A DNA stretch of 64,000 bases from Pseudomonas brassicacearum (GTDB lineage Bacteria > Pseudomonadota > Gammaproteobacteria > Pseudomonadales > Pseudomonadaceae): the NCBI RefSeq assembly GCF_009601685.2, contig NZ_CP045701.2, forward strand, positions 4,464,001-4,528,000, read 5' to 3'. Position numbers and translations under genes: made by a program. Shown here piece by piece: positions 20,693 through 30,005 of the stretch. The notes beneath the pieces are model-generated. The model was given only the letters and a program-made list of their open reading frames with translations. It was not told the origin of the DNA and ran no database searches. Position 1 is the first letter of the stretch, and each line of letters starts with the position of its first letter.

Positions 20693-21023
20693 GACATAAC
20701 CTCTGGATTCACCCCTGTCGGCCAGCCGACAGGAACGAGAAAGACCGAAACGACCGATGTCGTCCGAGGAAAAAACTGGAATGCACACAATGTGGAGGTG
20801 AATGCCTTCGCTTTCAAGACGAACGTCCTACACGCCTTGAAGACTTTGACGCGGCGAGAGGACTAACGGTCGAAAAAAATCGTAAAAACTTAGCGTAAAA
20901 CCCGAATCGCCTGTCGCCGCGCCGGGTGATGGCCTCTATACTAGCTCCCCGTTTGTGCACCGCTCTAGTGCATTCGGCTGGAGCGCCACACCTCCCCTCA
21001 CTCTCCATTAGAGCCGCGCAATA
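20693..21023. other. Divergent uvrB/aminotransferase intergenic region
   Basis: A 331-bp non-coding region. A plausible -10 (TATACT, 20937-20942) lies about 80 bp before the aminotransferase start, without a clear -35. A 90-bp A/T-richer stretch at 20870-20900 may hold the uvrB promoter. No gene, repeat or SOS box was recognised. Confidence 0.4.
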
Positions 21024-22220
21024 ATGAGCCTGTTTTCCGCTGTCGAATTGGCACCCCGCGACCCCATCCTGGGCCTCAACGAAGCTTTCAATGCCGACAC
21101 CCGTACCAATAAGGTCAACCTGGGTGTAGGTGTTTACTGCAATGAAGAGGGGCGTATTCCACTCCTGCGCGCGGTTGTCGAGGCCGAGACGGCTCGCGTG
21201 GCTCAGCACGTTTCCCGTGGTTACCTGCCGATCGACGGCATTGCCGCCTACGACCAGGCCGTGCAGACCTTGCTGTTTGGCAAGGATTCGCCGCTGATCG
21301 CTTCCGGCCGCGTCATCACCACCCAGGCCGTGGGCGGCACCGGTGCCCTGAAGATCGGTGCCGACTTCCTCAAGCAACTGCTGCCTGACGCCGTCGTCGC
21401 CATCAGCGACCCAAGCTGGGAAAACCACCGCGCCCTGTTCGAAACCGCCGGCTTCCCGGTGCAGAACTACCGCTACTACGACGCCGCCACCCACGACGTG
21501 AACCGCAGCGGCCTGCTGGAAGACCTCAATGCCCTGCCCGACCGCTCGATCGTTGTGCTGCACGCCTGCTGCCACAACCCGACCGGCGTGGACCTGAGCC
21601 CCGAAGACTGGAAAAACGTGCTGGCCGTGGTCAAGGCCAAGAACCACGTGCCGTTCCTGGACATGGCCTACCAGGGCTTTGGCGCCGGTATCGACGAAGA
21701 CGCGGCGGCCGTGCGCCTGTTCGCCGAGTCGGGCCTGACCTTCTTCGCCTCCAGCTCGTTCTCCAAGTCGTTCTCCCTGTACGGCGAGCGCGTCGGCGCC
21801 CTGTCGATCGTCAGCGAATCGAAAGAAGAAAGTACCCGCGTGCTGTCCCAGGTCAAGCGCGTGATCCGCACCAACTACTCCAACCCGCCAACTCATGGCG
21901 CCAGCATCGTTGCCGCCGTGCTCAACAGCCCTGAGCTGCGGGCCCAGTGGGAAGCCGAACTGGCCGAGATGCGCCTGCGCATTCGCGGCATGCGCAACCA
22001 GATGGTCGACATGCTGGCCAAGGCCGCCCCGCATCACGACTTCAGCTTCGTCGCACGCCAGAGCGGGATGTTCTCCTACTCTGGCCTGACCGTTGAACAA
22101 GTGACGCGCTTGCGCAACGAGTTCGGCATCTATGCCCTGGACACCGGCCGCATCTGCGTGGCCGCGTTGAACCAGAACAACATCGATGCGGTGACCAAGG
22201 CCATCGTCCAGGTGATCTGA
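21024..22220 (+). CDS. Class I aromatic/aspartate amino acid aminotransferase
   Basis: A 398-aa PLP enzyme of the AspC/TyrB group that exchanges amino groups between aromatic or acidic amino acids and 2-oxo acids. Seen: MSLFSAVELAPRDPILGLNE, VNLGVGVYCNEEGRIPLL, AVGGTGALKIGADFL, HACCHNPTGVDLSP, FLDMAYQGFG (PLP-binding Asp and Tyr), the PLP lysine in SSSFSKSFSLYGERVG, and the substrate arginine in SGMFSYSGL...YALDTGRICVA. The exact specificity (tyrosine, phenylalanine or aspartate) cannot be fixed. It is divergent from uvrB and followed by a strong terminator. Confidence 0.94.
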   Translation: MSLFSAVELAPRDPILGLNEAFNADTRTNKVNLGVGVYCNEEGRIPLLRAVVEAETARVAQHVSRGYLPIDGIAAYDQAVQTLLFGKDSPLIASGRVITTQAVGGTGALKIGADFLKQLLPDAVVAISDPSWENHRALFETAGFPVQNYRYYDAATHDVNRSGLLEDLNALPDRSIVVLHACCHNPTGVDLSPEDWKNVLAVVKAKNHVPFLDMAYQGFGAGIDEDAAAVRLFAESGLTFFASSSFSKSFSLYGERVGALSIVSESKEESTRVLSQVKRVIRTNYSNPPTHGASIVAAVLNSPELRAQWEAELAEMRLRIRGMRNQMVDMLAKAAPHHDFSFVARQSGMFSYSGLTVEQVTRLRNEFGIYALDTGRICVAALNQNNIDAVTKAIVQVI

Positions 22221-22238
22221 CGTTTTCGGTGCTGGATG

Positions 22239-22272
22239 AAAAACGGGAAGCCATTGAGCTTCCCGTTTTTTT
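22239..22272 (+). terminator. Rho-independent terminator after the aminotransferase
   Basis: Stem ACGGGAAGC / GCTTCCCGT with loop CATTGA and seven T residues. It lies 18 bp past the stop codon. Confidence 0.92.
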
Positions 22273-22302
22273 GAGTGTGCCTACAGCTCAGGAGCCCCCC
22301 AA

Positions 22303-22500
22303 CCTGTGGCGAGGGAGCTTGCTCCCGCTGGGCTCTGTAGGAGCTGGCGGAGGCTCGGGCCGCGTTCGGACGATCTTTTGATCTTGATCTTTCGCTCTGG
22401 ACTCAATTGTCAGTGGAAAGATCGCAGCCTCGTTGCACTCGACAGCTCCTACACAGCTCCTACGGGCGCAGCCCAGCGGGAGCAAGCTCCCTCGCCACAA
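22303..22500. repeat. Composite repeat: type C nested inside type A
   Basis: Type A left arm (tgtggcgagggagcttgctc, from 22306) is interrupted at 22337 by a complete type C element (gtaggagctggcggaggctc to cagctcctac, about 22463). The type A right arm then resumes (cagcccagcgggagcaagct ... cgccaca). Confidence 0.85.
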
Positions 22501-22543
22501 AGGCAAGGCCACAAAAGCACCTGGCACGACACTCTCGCTGAGG

Positions 22544-22771
22544 CTACAACTCCGTCGCCCGCTGGCTCGCCGCATCGTCATAAATGACATACAACGACTC
22601 GGCCACCTGGCTCTTGATCGCCTTGGTGCTTTCCAGCCCCAGGACAAAGCCCTCGGCCTTGCCACCGGCACGGTTCAGTTCTTCGGCGGTGCTGGCCTGG
22701 GTAATGGCGTCGTACAGTTTCTCGGCATGAGGCCCCACGCCCTTGGGCAAGCTGATCTGGGCGGTACTCAC
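22544..22771 (-). CDS. Small conserved-type hypothetical protein (75 aa)
   Basis: A GTG-initiated 75-aa frame (VSTAQISLPKGVGPHAEKL...) with a ribosome site GAGGTG five to six bases before the GTG. It is charged and helical, with no membrane segment or signal peptide. The run EKLYDAITQASTAEELNRAG looks like an amphipathic helical protein. Function not recognised. It stands alone between a composite repeat and tRNA-Asn. Its codon use is like the neighbouring genes, which supports it being real. Confidence 0.65.
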   Translation of the reverse strand: MSTAQISLPKGVGPHAEKLYDAITQASTAEELNRAGGKAEGFVLGLESTKAIKSQVAESLYVIYDDAASQRATEL

Positions 22772-22968
22772 AAGAGCACCTCGGCGCGGCGGGCACTGAG
22801 AAGGGGTAACAGGTGGTTCATGGCGCGTACCTTATGTCGGCGAATGGCCGGCAGCGCGTCCTGCCACTTCCGGGCGACCATGGTAGTCCTCTCCTGCCCT
22901 GGCGGTAACTGCCAATCGTTGATTGTCCGTCAAAGGGCACCAGGAATGCGCCGTCCGGCAATGGACGC

Positions 22969-22996
22969 TTGACTTCTCTTTTCCAATCAGTAACAT
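22969..22996 (+). promoter_or_regulatory. Sigma-70 promoter of tRNA-Asn
   Basis: TTGACT (22969-22974), 16-nt spacer, TAACAT (22991-22996). Transcription would begin just before the tRNA at 23006. Confidence 0.7.
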
Positions 22997-23005
22997 ACGC
23001 GCCAT

Positions 23006-23081
<76 letters not shown>

Positions 23082-23097
23082 GACAGCAACAAACAAA

Positions 23098-23129
23098 GCC
23101 CCTGAATCGAAAGATCCAGGGGCTTTTTT
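23098..23129 (+). terminator. Terminator of tRNA-Asn
   Basis: Stem GCCCCTG / CAGGGGC around AATCGAAAGATC, followed by a run of six T residues, 17 nt after the tRNA. Confidence 0.9.
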
Positions 23130-23327
23130 GTGGGTAAAAAACAGACTGATGGCCGTATAAGCCTGCCCGAGGTCGCTGCCGGAACAATAATCCGGCGTCA
23201 AAAAGGCATTATGGTCTGAATCCTGCTTTCTTTTTCCAACAACTCGAGCTGTCACGTGTGCGTCATGACAGGCCCGCAACCTGGCTCTGTCCGCCAACAA
23301 CAGCTTCATAAAAACAAGGACGAAGGT

Positions 23328-23522
23328 ATGCCCACACAAAACCCCCACCGCATCGTCGGCCTGTGCACCTCCAGCAAGGTGTACAACGCGCTGACCGAAC
23401 TCAAGCAACTGGAAGGCCACCGCAGCGCCAAGTTCCTTTCCCTGCTGGCGGAAAACCTGGTGCGCAAGGGCCTGCTCAACGAACAGGAAGTGGTGCACAT
23501 GCTCGATCTGGTCGTCGATTGA
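23328..23522 (+). CDS. Small hypothetical protein (64 aa)
   Basis: ATG at 23328 follows AAGGACGAAGGT. Starts MPTQNPHRIVGLCTSSKVYN and ends LNEQEVVHMLDLVVD. The predicted protein is two or three helices with a basic middle (KQLEGHRSAKFLSLLAENLV), which may suit nucleic-acid or protein binding, but no known domain was recognised. An upstream in-frame extension lacks a ribosome site and was not used. Confidence 0.7.
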   Translation: MPTQNPHRIVGLCTSSKVYNALTELKQLEGHRSAKFLSLLAENLVRKGLLNEQEVVHMLDLVVD

Positions 23523-23611
23523 GCGGCATCGATTCCTACTATTGAGCCGGTTGATTTTTCGTTACCCCCACTGAGTCGTAAGGTAACCCCATCGATTGAT
23601 GGAGGTTTCCC

Positions 23612-23794
23612 ATGTCCAAGGTTCAAATCATGTCTGTCATTGGCAGCGCCGTCCCCGCCCCACTCCGGGAACTCGGGTTGCTGGTCTGCTGGTATCTGGT
23701 GCAGGACGGCGTGACCATCAGTGGCCCGCTGACTTCACTGCCCGCCGCCCAGGCCCTGTCGCAACGCATCGGCCCGTACCTGCTGAGCGCCTAA
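23612..23794 (+). CDS. Small hypothetical protein (60 aa)
   Basis: ATG at 23612 with a strong ribosome site (GGAGG six bases upstream). Sequence MSKVQIMSVIGSAVPAPLRE then a moderately hydrophobic LGLLVCWYLVQDGVTISGPL. It may be peripheral to the membrane; a true transmembrane helix is doubtful. Function not recognised. Its stop codon overlaps the convergent stop of the AI-2E-family gene by 4 bp. Confidence 0.65.
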   Translation: MSKVQIMSVIGSAVPAPLRELGLLVCWYLVQDGVTISGPLTSLPAAQALSQRIGPYLLSA

Positions 23795-24852
23795 GGCAAC
23801 TGCACCCGCGGCGTTGTTTCGGTGAACAGGGCCCAACTCGACATGAACAGCGCGGCAATCAGCGGCCCGATCACGAAGCCATTGAGCCCGAACACCGCCA
23901 GCCCGCCCAGCGTCGAGACCAGTACCAGGTAGTCGGGCATCTTGGTGTCCTTGCCCACCAGGATCGGCCTCAGGAAATTGTCCACCAGGCCGATCACGAA
24001 CACCCCGAACAGCGTCAGCACCACACCCTGCCAGATCGCCCCCGAGAGCAGGAAATACACCGCCACTGGCGCCCAGACGAGGCCCGCCCCCACCGCCGGC
24101 AACAACGACAGGAACGCCATCAGCACCGCCCAGGGCAACACCGTCGGAATCCCCAGGATCCAGAAGATCAACCCACCCAGCGCACCTTGGCTGATGGCGA
24201 CCAGCAGGTTGCCCTTCACCGTGGCCCGCACCACCCGATTGAATTTCAACTGCAGGCGGCGTTTTTGGTGTTCCGCCAAGGGAACGGCCGTGCGCACCTT
24301 GCGCACCAACTCCGCACCGTCACGCAGAAAGAAGAACAGCAAGTAGATCATCACGAAGAAGCTGACCAGGAACTGAAAGGTCCCCTGGCCGAAACTGAAG
24401 GCCTGGGTGGCGAAGAACTCGCTGCCCTGCATCGCGCTCTTGACGATCTTGTCGCGCAAGCCGTTCAGGTTGCCCAGGCCGAAGCGGTCCAGCAGGTGCT
24501 GAAAGTACGGCGGCAAGGCATCCTTGAAGCGGGCCAGGTAATCGGCAATGTCCAGCTCTCCGCTTTCCAGGCTCTTGTACAACGCCGCGCCTTCCTGGAC
24601 CAACAACGTACTGATGATGATCACCGGCAAGATCGCGCTGACCACACAGATGCTCAACGTGAACAGTGAGGTGACATTGCGGTGCCAGCCGAACTTCAAC
24701 TGCAGGCGGCGCTGCATCGGGGCAAAGACGATGCCCAGGATCACCGCCCAGAACACCGCGCCGTAAAACGGCAGCAGAATCCAGATGAAGGCGACCGTGA
24801 CCAGCACCAGGAGCAACATCTGGGCTTTGTTTTGCAGCATCTTTCGATTCAT
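23791..24852 (-). CDS. AI-2E family transporter (PerM/YdiK-like membrane protein)
   Basis: A 353-aa polytopic inner-membrane protein. Seen: N-terminal paired helices (LLLVLVTVAFIWILLPFYGA, VFWAVILGIVFAPMQRRL), a third helix near SICVVSAILPVIIIST, and a C-terminal block of four to five helices with the family motif VGLVDNFLRPILVGKDTKMP. Members are proposed exporters of autoinducer-2 or other small molecules, but most have no assigned substrate. A role in ion exchange is also possible. It is transcribed convergently with the 60-aa gene and divergently from trhP. Confidence 0.9.
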   Translation of the reverse strand: MNRKMLQNKAQMLLLVLVTVAFIWILLPFYGAVFWAVILGIVFAPMQRRLQLKFGWHRNVTSLFTLSICVVSAILPVIIISTLLVQEGAALYKSLESGELDIADYLARFKDALPPYFQHLLDRFGLGNLNGLRDKIVKSAMQGSEFFATQAFSFGQGTFQFLVSFFVMIYLLFFFLRDGAELVRKVRTAVPLAEHQKRRLQLKFNRVVRATVKGNLLVAISQGALGGLIFWILGIPTVLPWAVLMAFLSLLPAVGAGLVWAPVAVYFLLSGAIWQGVVLTLFGVFVIGLVDNFLRPILVGKDTKMPDYLVLVSTLGGLAVFGLNGFVIGPLIAALFMSSWALFTETTPRVQLP

Positions 24853-24929
24853 CAGCTTCCATGTCCAAAGGCGGGATAAACATTAGTCCGCCAGGACGCG
24901 TGGGAGTGCCTTCACGTTTACGCGGTGCA

Positions 24930-24943
24930 TTGATTCAGATCAA
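24930..24943 (+). promoter_or_regulatory. trhP: Anr/Fnr-type box upstream of trhP
   Basis: Perfect TTGAT-TCAG-ATCAA palindrome, 56 bp before the chosen trhP start. It matches the consensus TTGAT-N4-ATCAA of the oxygen-sensing regulators Anr and Dnr. Confidence 0.75.
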
Positions 24944-24998
24944 TAAGACCTGGCCAAGCATGAGCTACCCTCGCCGCCTTTTGCGATCCGACGCCATC

Positions 24999-26372
24999 AT
25001 GACCTTCGCCGCCCCCGAACTGCTGGCTCCCGCCGGCACCCTGAAAAACATGCGCTATGCCTTCGCCTACGGTGCCGATGCAGTGTATGCCGGCCAGCCG
25101 CGCTACAGCCTGCGGGTGCGCAACAACGAATTCGACCACGCGAACCTGGCCTTGGGTATTGCCGAGGCCCAGGCCATGGGCAAGCGCTTCTACGTGGTGG
25201 TGAACATTGCCCCGCACAACGCCAAGCTGCGCACCTTCCTCAAAGACCTCGAACCGGTGATCGCCATGGCGCCGGACGCGCTGATCATGTCCGACCCGGG
25301 GCTGATCATGCTGGTGCGCCGGCATTTCCCCCAGATGCCGATTCACCTGTCGGTACAGGCCAACACGGTGAACTGGGCGAGCGTCGAGTTCTGGCAGCAG
25401 CAGGGCTTGAGCCGGATCATCCTGTCTCGGGAACTGTCCCTGGAGGAAATCGCCGAGATCCGCGAGCAGGTGCCGGCCATGGAGCTGGAAGTGTTCGTCC
25501 ACGGCGCGCTGTGCATGGCCTATTCCGGGCGCTGCCTGCTGTCCGGCTATTTGAACAAGCGCGACGCCAACCAAGGCAGTTGCACCAATGCCTGTCGCTG
25601 GAAGTATTCGGCACAACCGGCGGTGGAAAACGCCGTGGGCGACATTGTGCAGACCTATCAGCCCGAACCGACCCTGGGCCTCGGTGCGCCCACCGACCAA
25701 GTGTTTTTGCTTCAGGAAGCCAACCGCCCGGAAGCATCCATGCCAGCCTTCGAGGACGAGCACGGCACCTACATCATGAATGCCAAGGACCTGCGGGCCG
25801 TGCAGCACGTCGAGCGCCTGGCGCGCATGGGTGTGCATTCATTGAAGATCGAAGGCCGGACCAAGTCGCACTTCTATTGCGCGCGCACCACCCAGGTGTA
25901 TCGCCGGGCCATCGATGACGCAGTGGCCGGCCGGGAATTCGATCGCAGCCTGATGACCGACCTGGAGTCCCTGGCCCAGCGCGGCTACACCGAAGGTTTT
26001 CTGCGGCGCCACGTGCACGACGAATACCAGAACTACCAGAACGGCAGTTCGGTATCGGAGCGCCAGCAGTTCGTCGGCGAACTGACCGGTGAGCGGCGTG
26101 AACGTCTGGCCGAAGTGCGGGTGAAGAACCGCTTTGGCCTGGGGGACCACCTGGAACTGATGACCCCAAAGGGCAACTTCCATTTCGACCTGCATCAGTT
26201 GCAGAACGCCAAAGGCCAGGGCATCGAGGTGGCACCGGGGGATGGGCACGTGGTGTACGTGCCCATCCCGGATGCGGTGGATCTGCGGTTTGGGTTGTTG
26301 ATGCGAGATGTGCGCCCTGTGGGAGCGAGCTTGCTCGCGATGGCGTCGGATCAGCCAAATTCATTTGACTGA
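24999..26372 (+). CDS. trhP: Peptidase U32-family tRNA hydroxylation protein TrhP (YegQ)
   Basis: A 457-aa U32-family protein. TrhP/YegQ takes part in oxygen-independent formation of 5-hydroxyuridine at tRNA position 34, using prephenate, with an Fe-S cluster. Seen: FAAPELLAPAGTLKNMRYAF, GADAVYAGQPRYSLRVRN, VHGALCMAYSGRCLLSGYLN and NQGSCTNACRWKY (cysteines of the U32 signature), and KIEGRTKSHFYCARTTQVYR. Start ATG at 24999 gives the family N-terminus. The last 16 residues (PVGASLLAMASD... onward) are encoded by a type B repeat. The Anr-type box upstream fits a low-oxygen role. UbiU/UbiV-like relatives are an alternative, but the length and motifs fit YegQ best. Confidence 0.88.
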   Translation: MTFAAPELLAPAGTLKNMRYAFAYGADAVYAGQPRYSLRVRNNEFDHANLALGIAEAQAMGKRFYVVVNIAPHNAKLRTFLKDLEPVIAMAPDALIMSDPGLIMLVRRHFPQMPIHLSVQANTVNWASVEFWQQQGLSRIILSRELSLEEIAEIREQVPAMELEVFVHGALCMAYSGRCLLSGYLNKRDANQGSCTNACRWKYSAQPAVENAVGDIVQTYQPEPTLGLGAPTDQVFLLQEANRPEASMPAFEDEHGTYIMNAKDLRAVQHVERLARMGVHSLKIEGRTKSHFYCARTTQVYRRAIDDAVAGREFDRSLMTDLESLAQRGYTEGFLRRHVHDEYQNYQNGSSVSERQQFVGELTGERRERLAEVRVKNRFGLGDHLELMTPKGNFHFDLHQLQNAKGQGIEVAPGDGHVVYVPIPDAVDLRFGLLMRDVRPVGASLLAMASDQPNSFD

Positions 26373-26405
26373 CACACCGCTATCGCGATCAAGCTCGCTC
26401 ACACA
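26319..26405. repeat. Type B REP pair overlapping the trhP 3' end
   Basis: Inverted arms gtgggagcgagcttgctcgc and tcgcgatcaagctcgctcac. The left arm is read through by trhP before its stop at 26370. Confidence 0.85.
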
Positions 26406-26443
26406 TGGGTTTGTTGTGTTTGCGCCTCGTGAGCCCGACAGAA

Positions 26444-26543
26444 ACTGCCGAAGGCTGCGATCCTTCTTTCTCGATAAGACCCGGTTGCCCAGGTGAAAAC
26501 ATCTGGATCGAGAGCAAAAGATCGCAGCCTTCGGCAGCTCCTG
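26444..26543. repeat. Divergent type C inverted repeat
   Basis: Arms ctgccgaaggctgcgatcct and aagatcgcagccttcggcag around an atypical centre that lacks the gatcttttgatc core. It lies 12 bp past the chemoreceptor stop codon. Confidence 0.8.
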
Positions 26544-26554
26544 CTGCGAGGGGA

Positions 26555-28234
26555 TCAGATCCGGAACTGCCCCACCAGCTTGCCCAGGCGCTGGCCCAGG
26601 TCGGCCAGGCTGCGGGACGTCTGGGCGCCGAGTTGGGTTTCGTCGGCGACGCTGTCCACGGCCACGGCGATCTGATGCACGCTGCGGTTGATTTCCTCGG
26701 CCACCGCGGTCTGTTCTTCGGCAGCGCTGGCGATCTGGGCGTTCATCGAGTTGATGGTGCCGATCAGTTGCGCCATGGTGTCCAGGGAGGCGCCCGCCTC
26801 GTTGGCCCGCTCCGAGGTGCCGTCGCCGGCCTCACTGGAACGGCGCATCGCTTCCACCGCCGCGTGAGTGCCTGATTGCAAGCGATCGATCATGCCCTGG
26901 ATTTCCTGGGTGCTCTGCTGGGTCCGGCTGGCCAGGGCCCGCACTTCATCGGCCACCACCGCGAACCCACGCCCCGCCTCGCCGGCCCGCGCGGCCTCGA
27001 TGGCGGCGTTGAGGGCCAACAGGTTGGTCTGCTCGGCAATCGAACGAATCACCCCTAGCACACTGACAATCGAGGCCACGTCCTGCTGCAGGCTGTCCAG
27101 GGACACGCCGCTGCTGCGGATATCGTTCACCAACGCATGAATCTGCTGGATGCTGCCGGCCACCACGCGCTTGGCCGATTGCCCTTCCTCGTCGGTCTGC
27201 TGGGCCGCGACGGCGGCGCCCTGGGCGCTGCGGGCGACCTCCTGGGCAGCCGAGGACATCTCGTTGATCGCCGTGGCGACCTGATCGGTTTCGTGGCGCT
27301 GGCGCTCCATGGCCTGCTCGGAGCGCTGGGCCTGCTCGGAGACTTGCGTCACCAGCCCGGTCAGTTGCGAGGTCATGTCGGTGATCTGCCGCACCAGGCC
27401 GTGGATCTTGTCGACGAAGCGGTTGAACGAACCGGCCAACTGGCCGAGCTCGTCCTGGCTGGTGATGGTCAGGCGGCGCGTCAGGTCACCCTCACCCGCG
27501 GCGATGTCATCCAGGTTGTCCTTCATCAGGTGCAATGGCCGCAGGATGGCGTTGGCCAGCAACAACCCCACCACCGCGATCACCAGCAACACCACGACCG
27601 CAATCCCGACGATGCTCAATATCACGCCTTGCAGACGTTCATGGACCTTGGCTTCCACCAACGCCACCTGGGCTTCAATACCGTCCAGGTTGACCGAGCT
27701 GCCGACCGCCAGGTCCCACTTGGGCAGGTATTCGGTGTAGCCCAGCTTGGGCACCAGGTCTTTGCTGCCGGGCAGCGGCGAGCTGTATTCCAGGTAATGC
27801 GTACCGTCCTTGGCGACTTTCACCAGGTCACGGTTGACATAGACACCGTTCGGGTCGCGGTTGTCCTTGAAACTCTTGCCCACGCCATCAGGGCTGTTGG
27901 CCTTGAACAGACGAATGGTCTCGGAGTCGTAGCCAAAGAAATAGCCGTCCTTGCCGTAGCTGATATTGGACAGCAGCTTGATCGCCTGGGCACGCGCCTC
28001 TTTATCGCCAGGCGCGGCGGCATCGTAGAGCGGCTTGATGGTGGTCAGGCCCACCGCCACGTAGTTCTGCAGCGTGGCCTTGGCGTCGCTGAGCAGACGT
28101 TCGCGGGTCTGCTGGACCTCTTTGCTGGCTTGCTCCTTCAAAATGAAAGCCGTGGTCAGGCTGATGATCACGGCGGACAGCAACACCGGCAGTATCGCAA
28201 GGGACAGGACTTTAGCCTTCAGGCTCAGGCGCAT
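26555..28234 (-). CDS. Methyl-accepting chemotaxis protein with single Cache domain
   Basis: A 559-aa inner-membrane chemoreceptor. Seen: TM1 at about residues 10-32 (AKVLSLAILPVLLSAVIISL), periplasmic sCache_2-like sensor at about 33-190 (DGYFFGYDSETIRLFKANSP, LGYTEYLPKWDLAVGSSVNL), TM2 at about 195-215, HAMP to about 268 (ILRPLHLMKDNLDDIAAGEG), and a signalling domain whose tip includes NLLALNAAIEAARAGEAGRG. It has no C-terminal CheR-binding pentapeptide and ends GKLVGQFRI. The ligand is unknown; sCache_2 receptors often bind carboxylates. Start ATG 28234 gives the canonical MRLSLKAKV. It is a single gene between repeats. Confidence 0.94.
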   Translation of the reverse strand: MRLSLKAKVLSLAILPVLLSAVIISLTTAFILKEQASKEVQQTRERLLSDAKATLQNYVAVGLTTIKPLYDAAAPGDKEARAQAIKLLSNISYGKDGYFFGYDSETIRLFKANSPDGVGKSFKDNRDPNGVYVNRDLVKVAKDGTHYLEYSSPLPGSKDLVPKLGYTEYLPKWDLAVGSSVNLDGIEAQVALVEAKVHERLQGVILSIVGIAVVVLLVIAVVGLLLANAILRPLHLMKDNLDDIAAGEGDLTRRLTITSQDELGQLAGSFNRFVDKIHGLVRQITDMTSQLTGLVTQVSEQAQRSEQAMERQRHETDQVATAINEMSSAAQEVARSAQGAAVAAQQTDEEGQSAKRVVAGSIQQIHALVNDIRSSGVSLDSLQQDVASIVSVLGVIRSIAEQTNLLALNAAIEAARAGEAGRGFAVVADEVRALASRTQQSTQEIQGMIDRLQSGTHAAVEAMRRSSEAGDGTSERANEAGASLDTMAQLIGTINSMNAQIASAAEEQTAVAEEINRSVHQIAVAVDSVADETQLGAQTSRSLADLGQRLGKLVGQFRI

Positions 28235-28362
28235 GCTGTTCACTCTTGTAGATGTTATTGGCGTGGTTAGCTGTATTAACGGCATCGCTCGGCAAAACTG
28301 TAGGACAGGTTTAACGAACTATCGCGAACGGTCAGCAGCTTGCTCGCTGGATTCAAAGGCCT

Positions 28363-28458
28363 CTTCGCAAGCAAGCCCGCTCCCACAAGGGATTGCTGGT
28401 GTGCACATATCCTGTGCTCAGAGCAGATCCAGTGAGGGAGCGGGCTTGCTCGCGAAGG
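28363..28458. repeat. Type B REP pair
   Basis: Inverted arms cttcgcaagcaagcccgctc and gggagcgggcttgctcgcga. It sits between the antiporter stop and the chemoreceptor start. Confidence 0.8.
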
Positions 28459-28493
28459 GGGCGACTCGGTCCTTGAGTCTTGTTGAATCGGCC

Positions 28494-29813
28494 TTACAAC
28501 ACCATCGCCGCCACCCAACCAAACACCAGCAGCGGCAGGTTGTAGTGGATGAAGGTCGGGACCACGGTGTCCCAGATGTGATGGTGCTGGCCGTCGATGT
28601 TCAGGCCGGAAGTCGGGCCCAGGGTCGAGTCCGAGGCAGGCGAGCCGGCGTCGCCCAGGGCGCCGGCAGTGCCGACGATGCAGACGATCGCCAGCGGGCT
28701 GAAGCCCAGTTGCAGGCACAGTGGTACGAAAATCGTCGCCAGGATCGGCACCGTGGAAAACGACGAGCCGATGCCCATGGTCACCAGCAGCCCCACCAGC
28801 AACATAATCAGCGCGCCAATGCCCTTGTTGTGGCCAATCCAGGCCGCCGAGGTTTGCACCAGGCTCTGGACTTCACCGGTGGCCTTCATCACTTCGGCAA
28901 AACCTGAGGCCGCGATCATGATGAAGCCGATCATCGCCATCATCTTCATGCCTTCGGTGAACAGGTCGTCAGTCTCGCGCCAGCGCACCACTCCCGACAG
29001 CGAGAAAATCAGGAACCCGACCAGGGCGCCGATGATCATCGAGTCCACCAGCAGCTGCACCGCGAACGCCGCCGCCACCGCACACCCGGCCACCATCAGG
29101 CTCAGCGGGTTGTAGCGCACCGCCACTTGCTCGACCCGGGCAATTTGCTTCAGATCGTAGACGCGCTTCTTGCGATAGGTAAAAAACGACAGCGCCAGGC
29201 CGAACACCATGCCCAGCGCCGGGATGCCCATGGCGTGGGTAATGTTGATACCGCTGACATCCACACCGCTGCGAGCGACGTTGGCCAGGAGGATTTCGTT
29301 GAGGAAGATGTTGCCGAAGCCCACCGGCAGGAACATGTAGGGCGTGATCAGGCCGAAGGTCATGACGCAGGCGACCAACCGGCGGTCCAACTGCAACTTG
29401 GTCAGCACATAGAGAAGCGGCGGCACCAGCAACGGGATGAAGGCGATGTGGATCGGCAGAATGTTCTGGGAGGCGACCGCGACCGTTCCCAGCAAACCGA
29501 TCAGCACCCATTTGATACCCGAACCACCCGCAGCGTCCTGGCGATCCACCAGGGCCAGGGCTTTGTCCGCCAGGGCGTGGGCCATGCCGGACTTGGCAAT
29601 CGCCACGGCGAAGGCACCGAGCAAGGCGTAGGACAACGCCACCGTCGCACCGCCACCCAGGCCGGCATTGAACGCCTTGAGCGTTGCCTCGATCCCCAGG
29701 CCACCCGTCAGGCCACCCACCAACGCGCCGACAATCAGCGCGATCACCACATGCACGCGGGCCAGGCTGAGCACCAGCATGACGCCAACCGCGGCAATTA
29801 CTGCATTTATCAT
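28494..29813 (-). CDS. Na+/H+ antiporter family protein (YuiF/COG2056-like)
   Basis: A 439-aa inner-membrane protein with about 11-12 hydrophobic segments, beginning [20 protein letters not shown]. Seen: [20 protein letters not shown], the conserved loop [24 protein letters not shown] segment ([20 protein letters not shown]) and [19 protein letters not shown] near the C-terminus. It resembles the Na_H_antiporter/YuiF group, whose true substrates may be amino acids or Na+. Of two adjacent ATGs, the second (29813) is better spaced (6 nt) from GAGG. A short half-repeat (gtgggggctttgctcccac, about 29931-29949) lies in its leader. Confidence 0.85.
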   Translation of the reverse strand: MINAVIAAVGVMLVLSLARVHVVIALIVGALVGGLTGGLGIEATLKAFNAGLGGGATVALSYALLGAFAVAIAKSGMAHALADKALALVDRQDAAGGSGIKWVLIGLLGTVAVASQNILPIHIAFIPLLVPPLLYVLTKLQLDRRLVACVMTFGLITPYMFLPVGFGNIFLNEILLANVARSGVDVSGINITHAMGIPALGMVFGLALSFFTYRKKRVYDLKQIARVEQVAVRYNPLSLMVAGCAVAAAFAVQLLVDSMIIGALVGFLIFSLSGVVRWRETDDLFTEGMKMMAMIGFIMIAASGFAEVMKATGEVQSLVQTSAAWIGHNKGIGALIMLLVGLLVTMGIGSSFSTVPILATIFVPLCLQLGFSPLAIVCIVGTAGALGDAGSPASDSTLGPTSGLNIDGQHHHIWDTVVPTFIHYNLPLLVFGWVAAMVL

Positions 29814-30005
29814 CATTACCTCAAAGCACAGCGATGGAATGCCACCGGACAAAAAGGTCGCGACTTTGCAGCAAGCGGCGGCAAGCTGCAAGGGCCGTGG
29901 GGCGGGTTTTCAAGTCTTGCCCCCCTTGGAGGTGGGGGCTTTGCTCCCACAGCCTCACCCTATCCACAGGCTCGCCCACAGGGAGGCGGTGCCATGAAAT
30001 AGCTG

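Noticed and set aside
20693..21023. LexA/SOS box for uvrB
   Set aside because: No CTGT-N8-ACAG-type site was found in the intergenic region on either strand.
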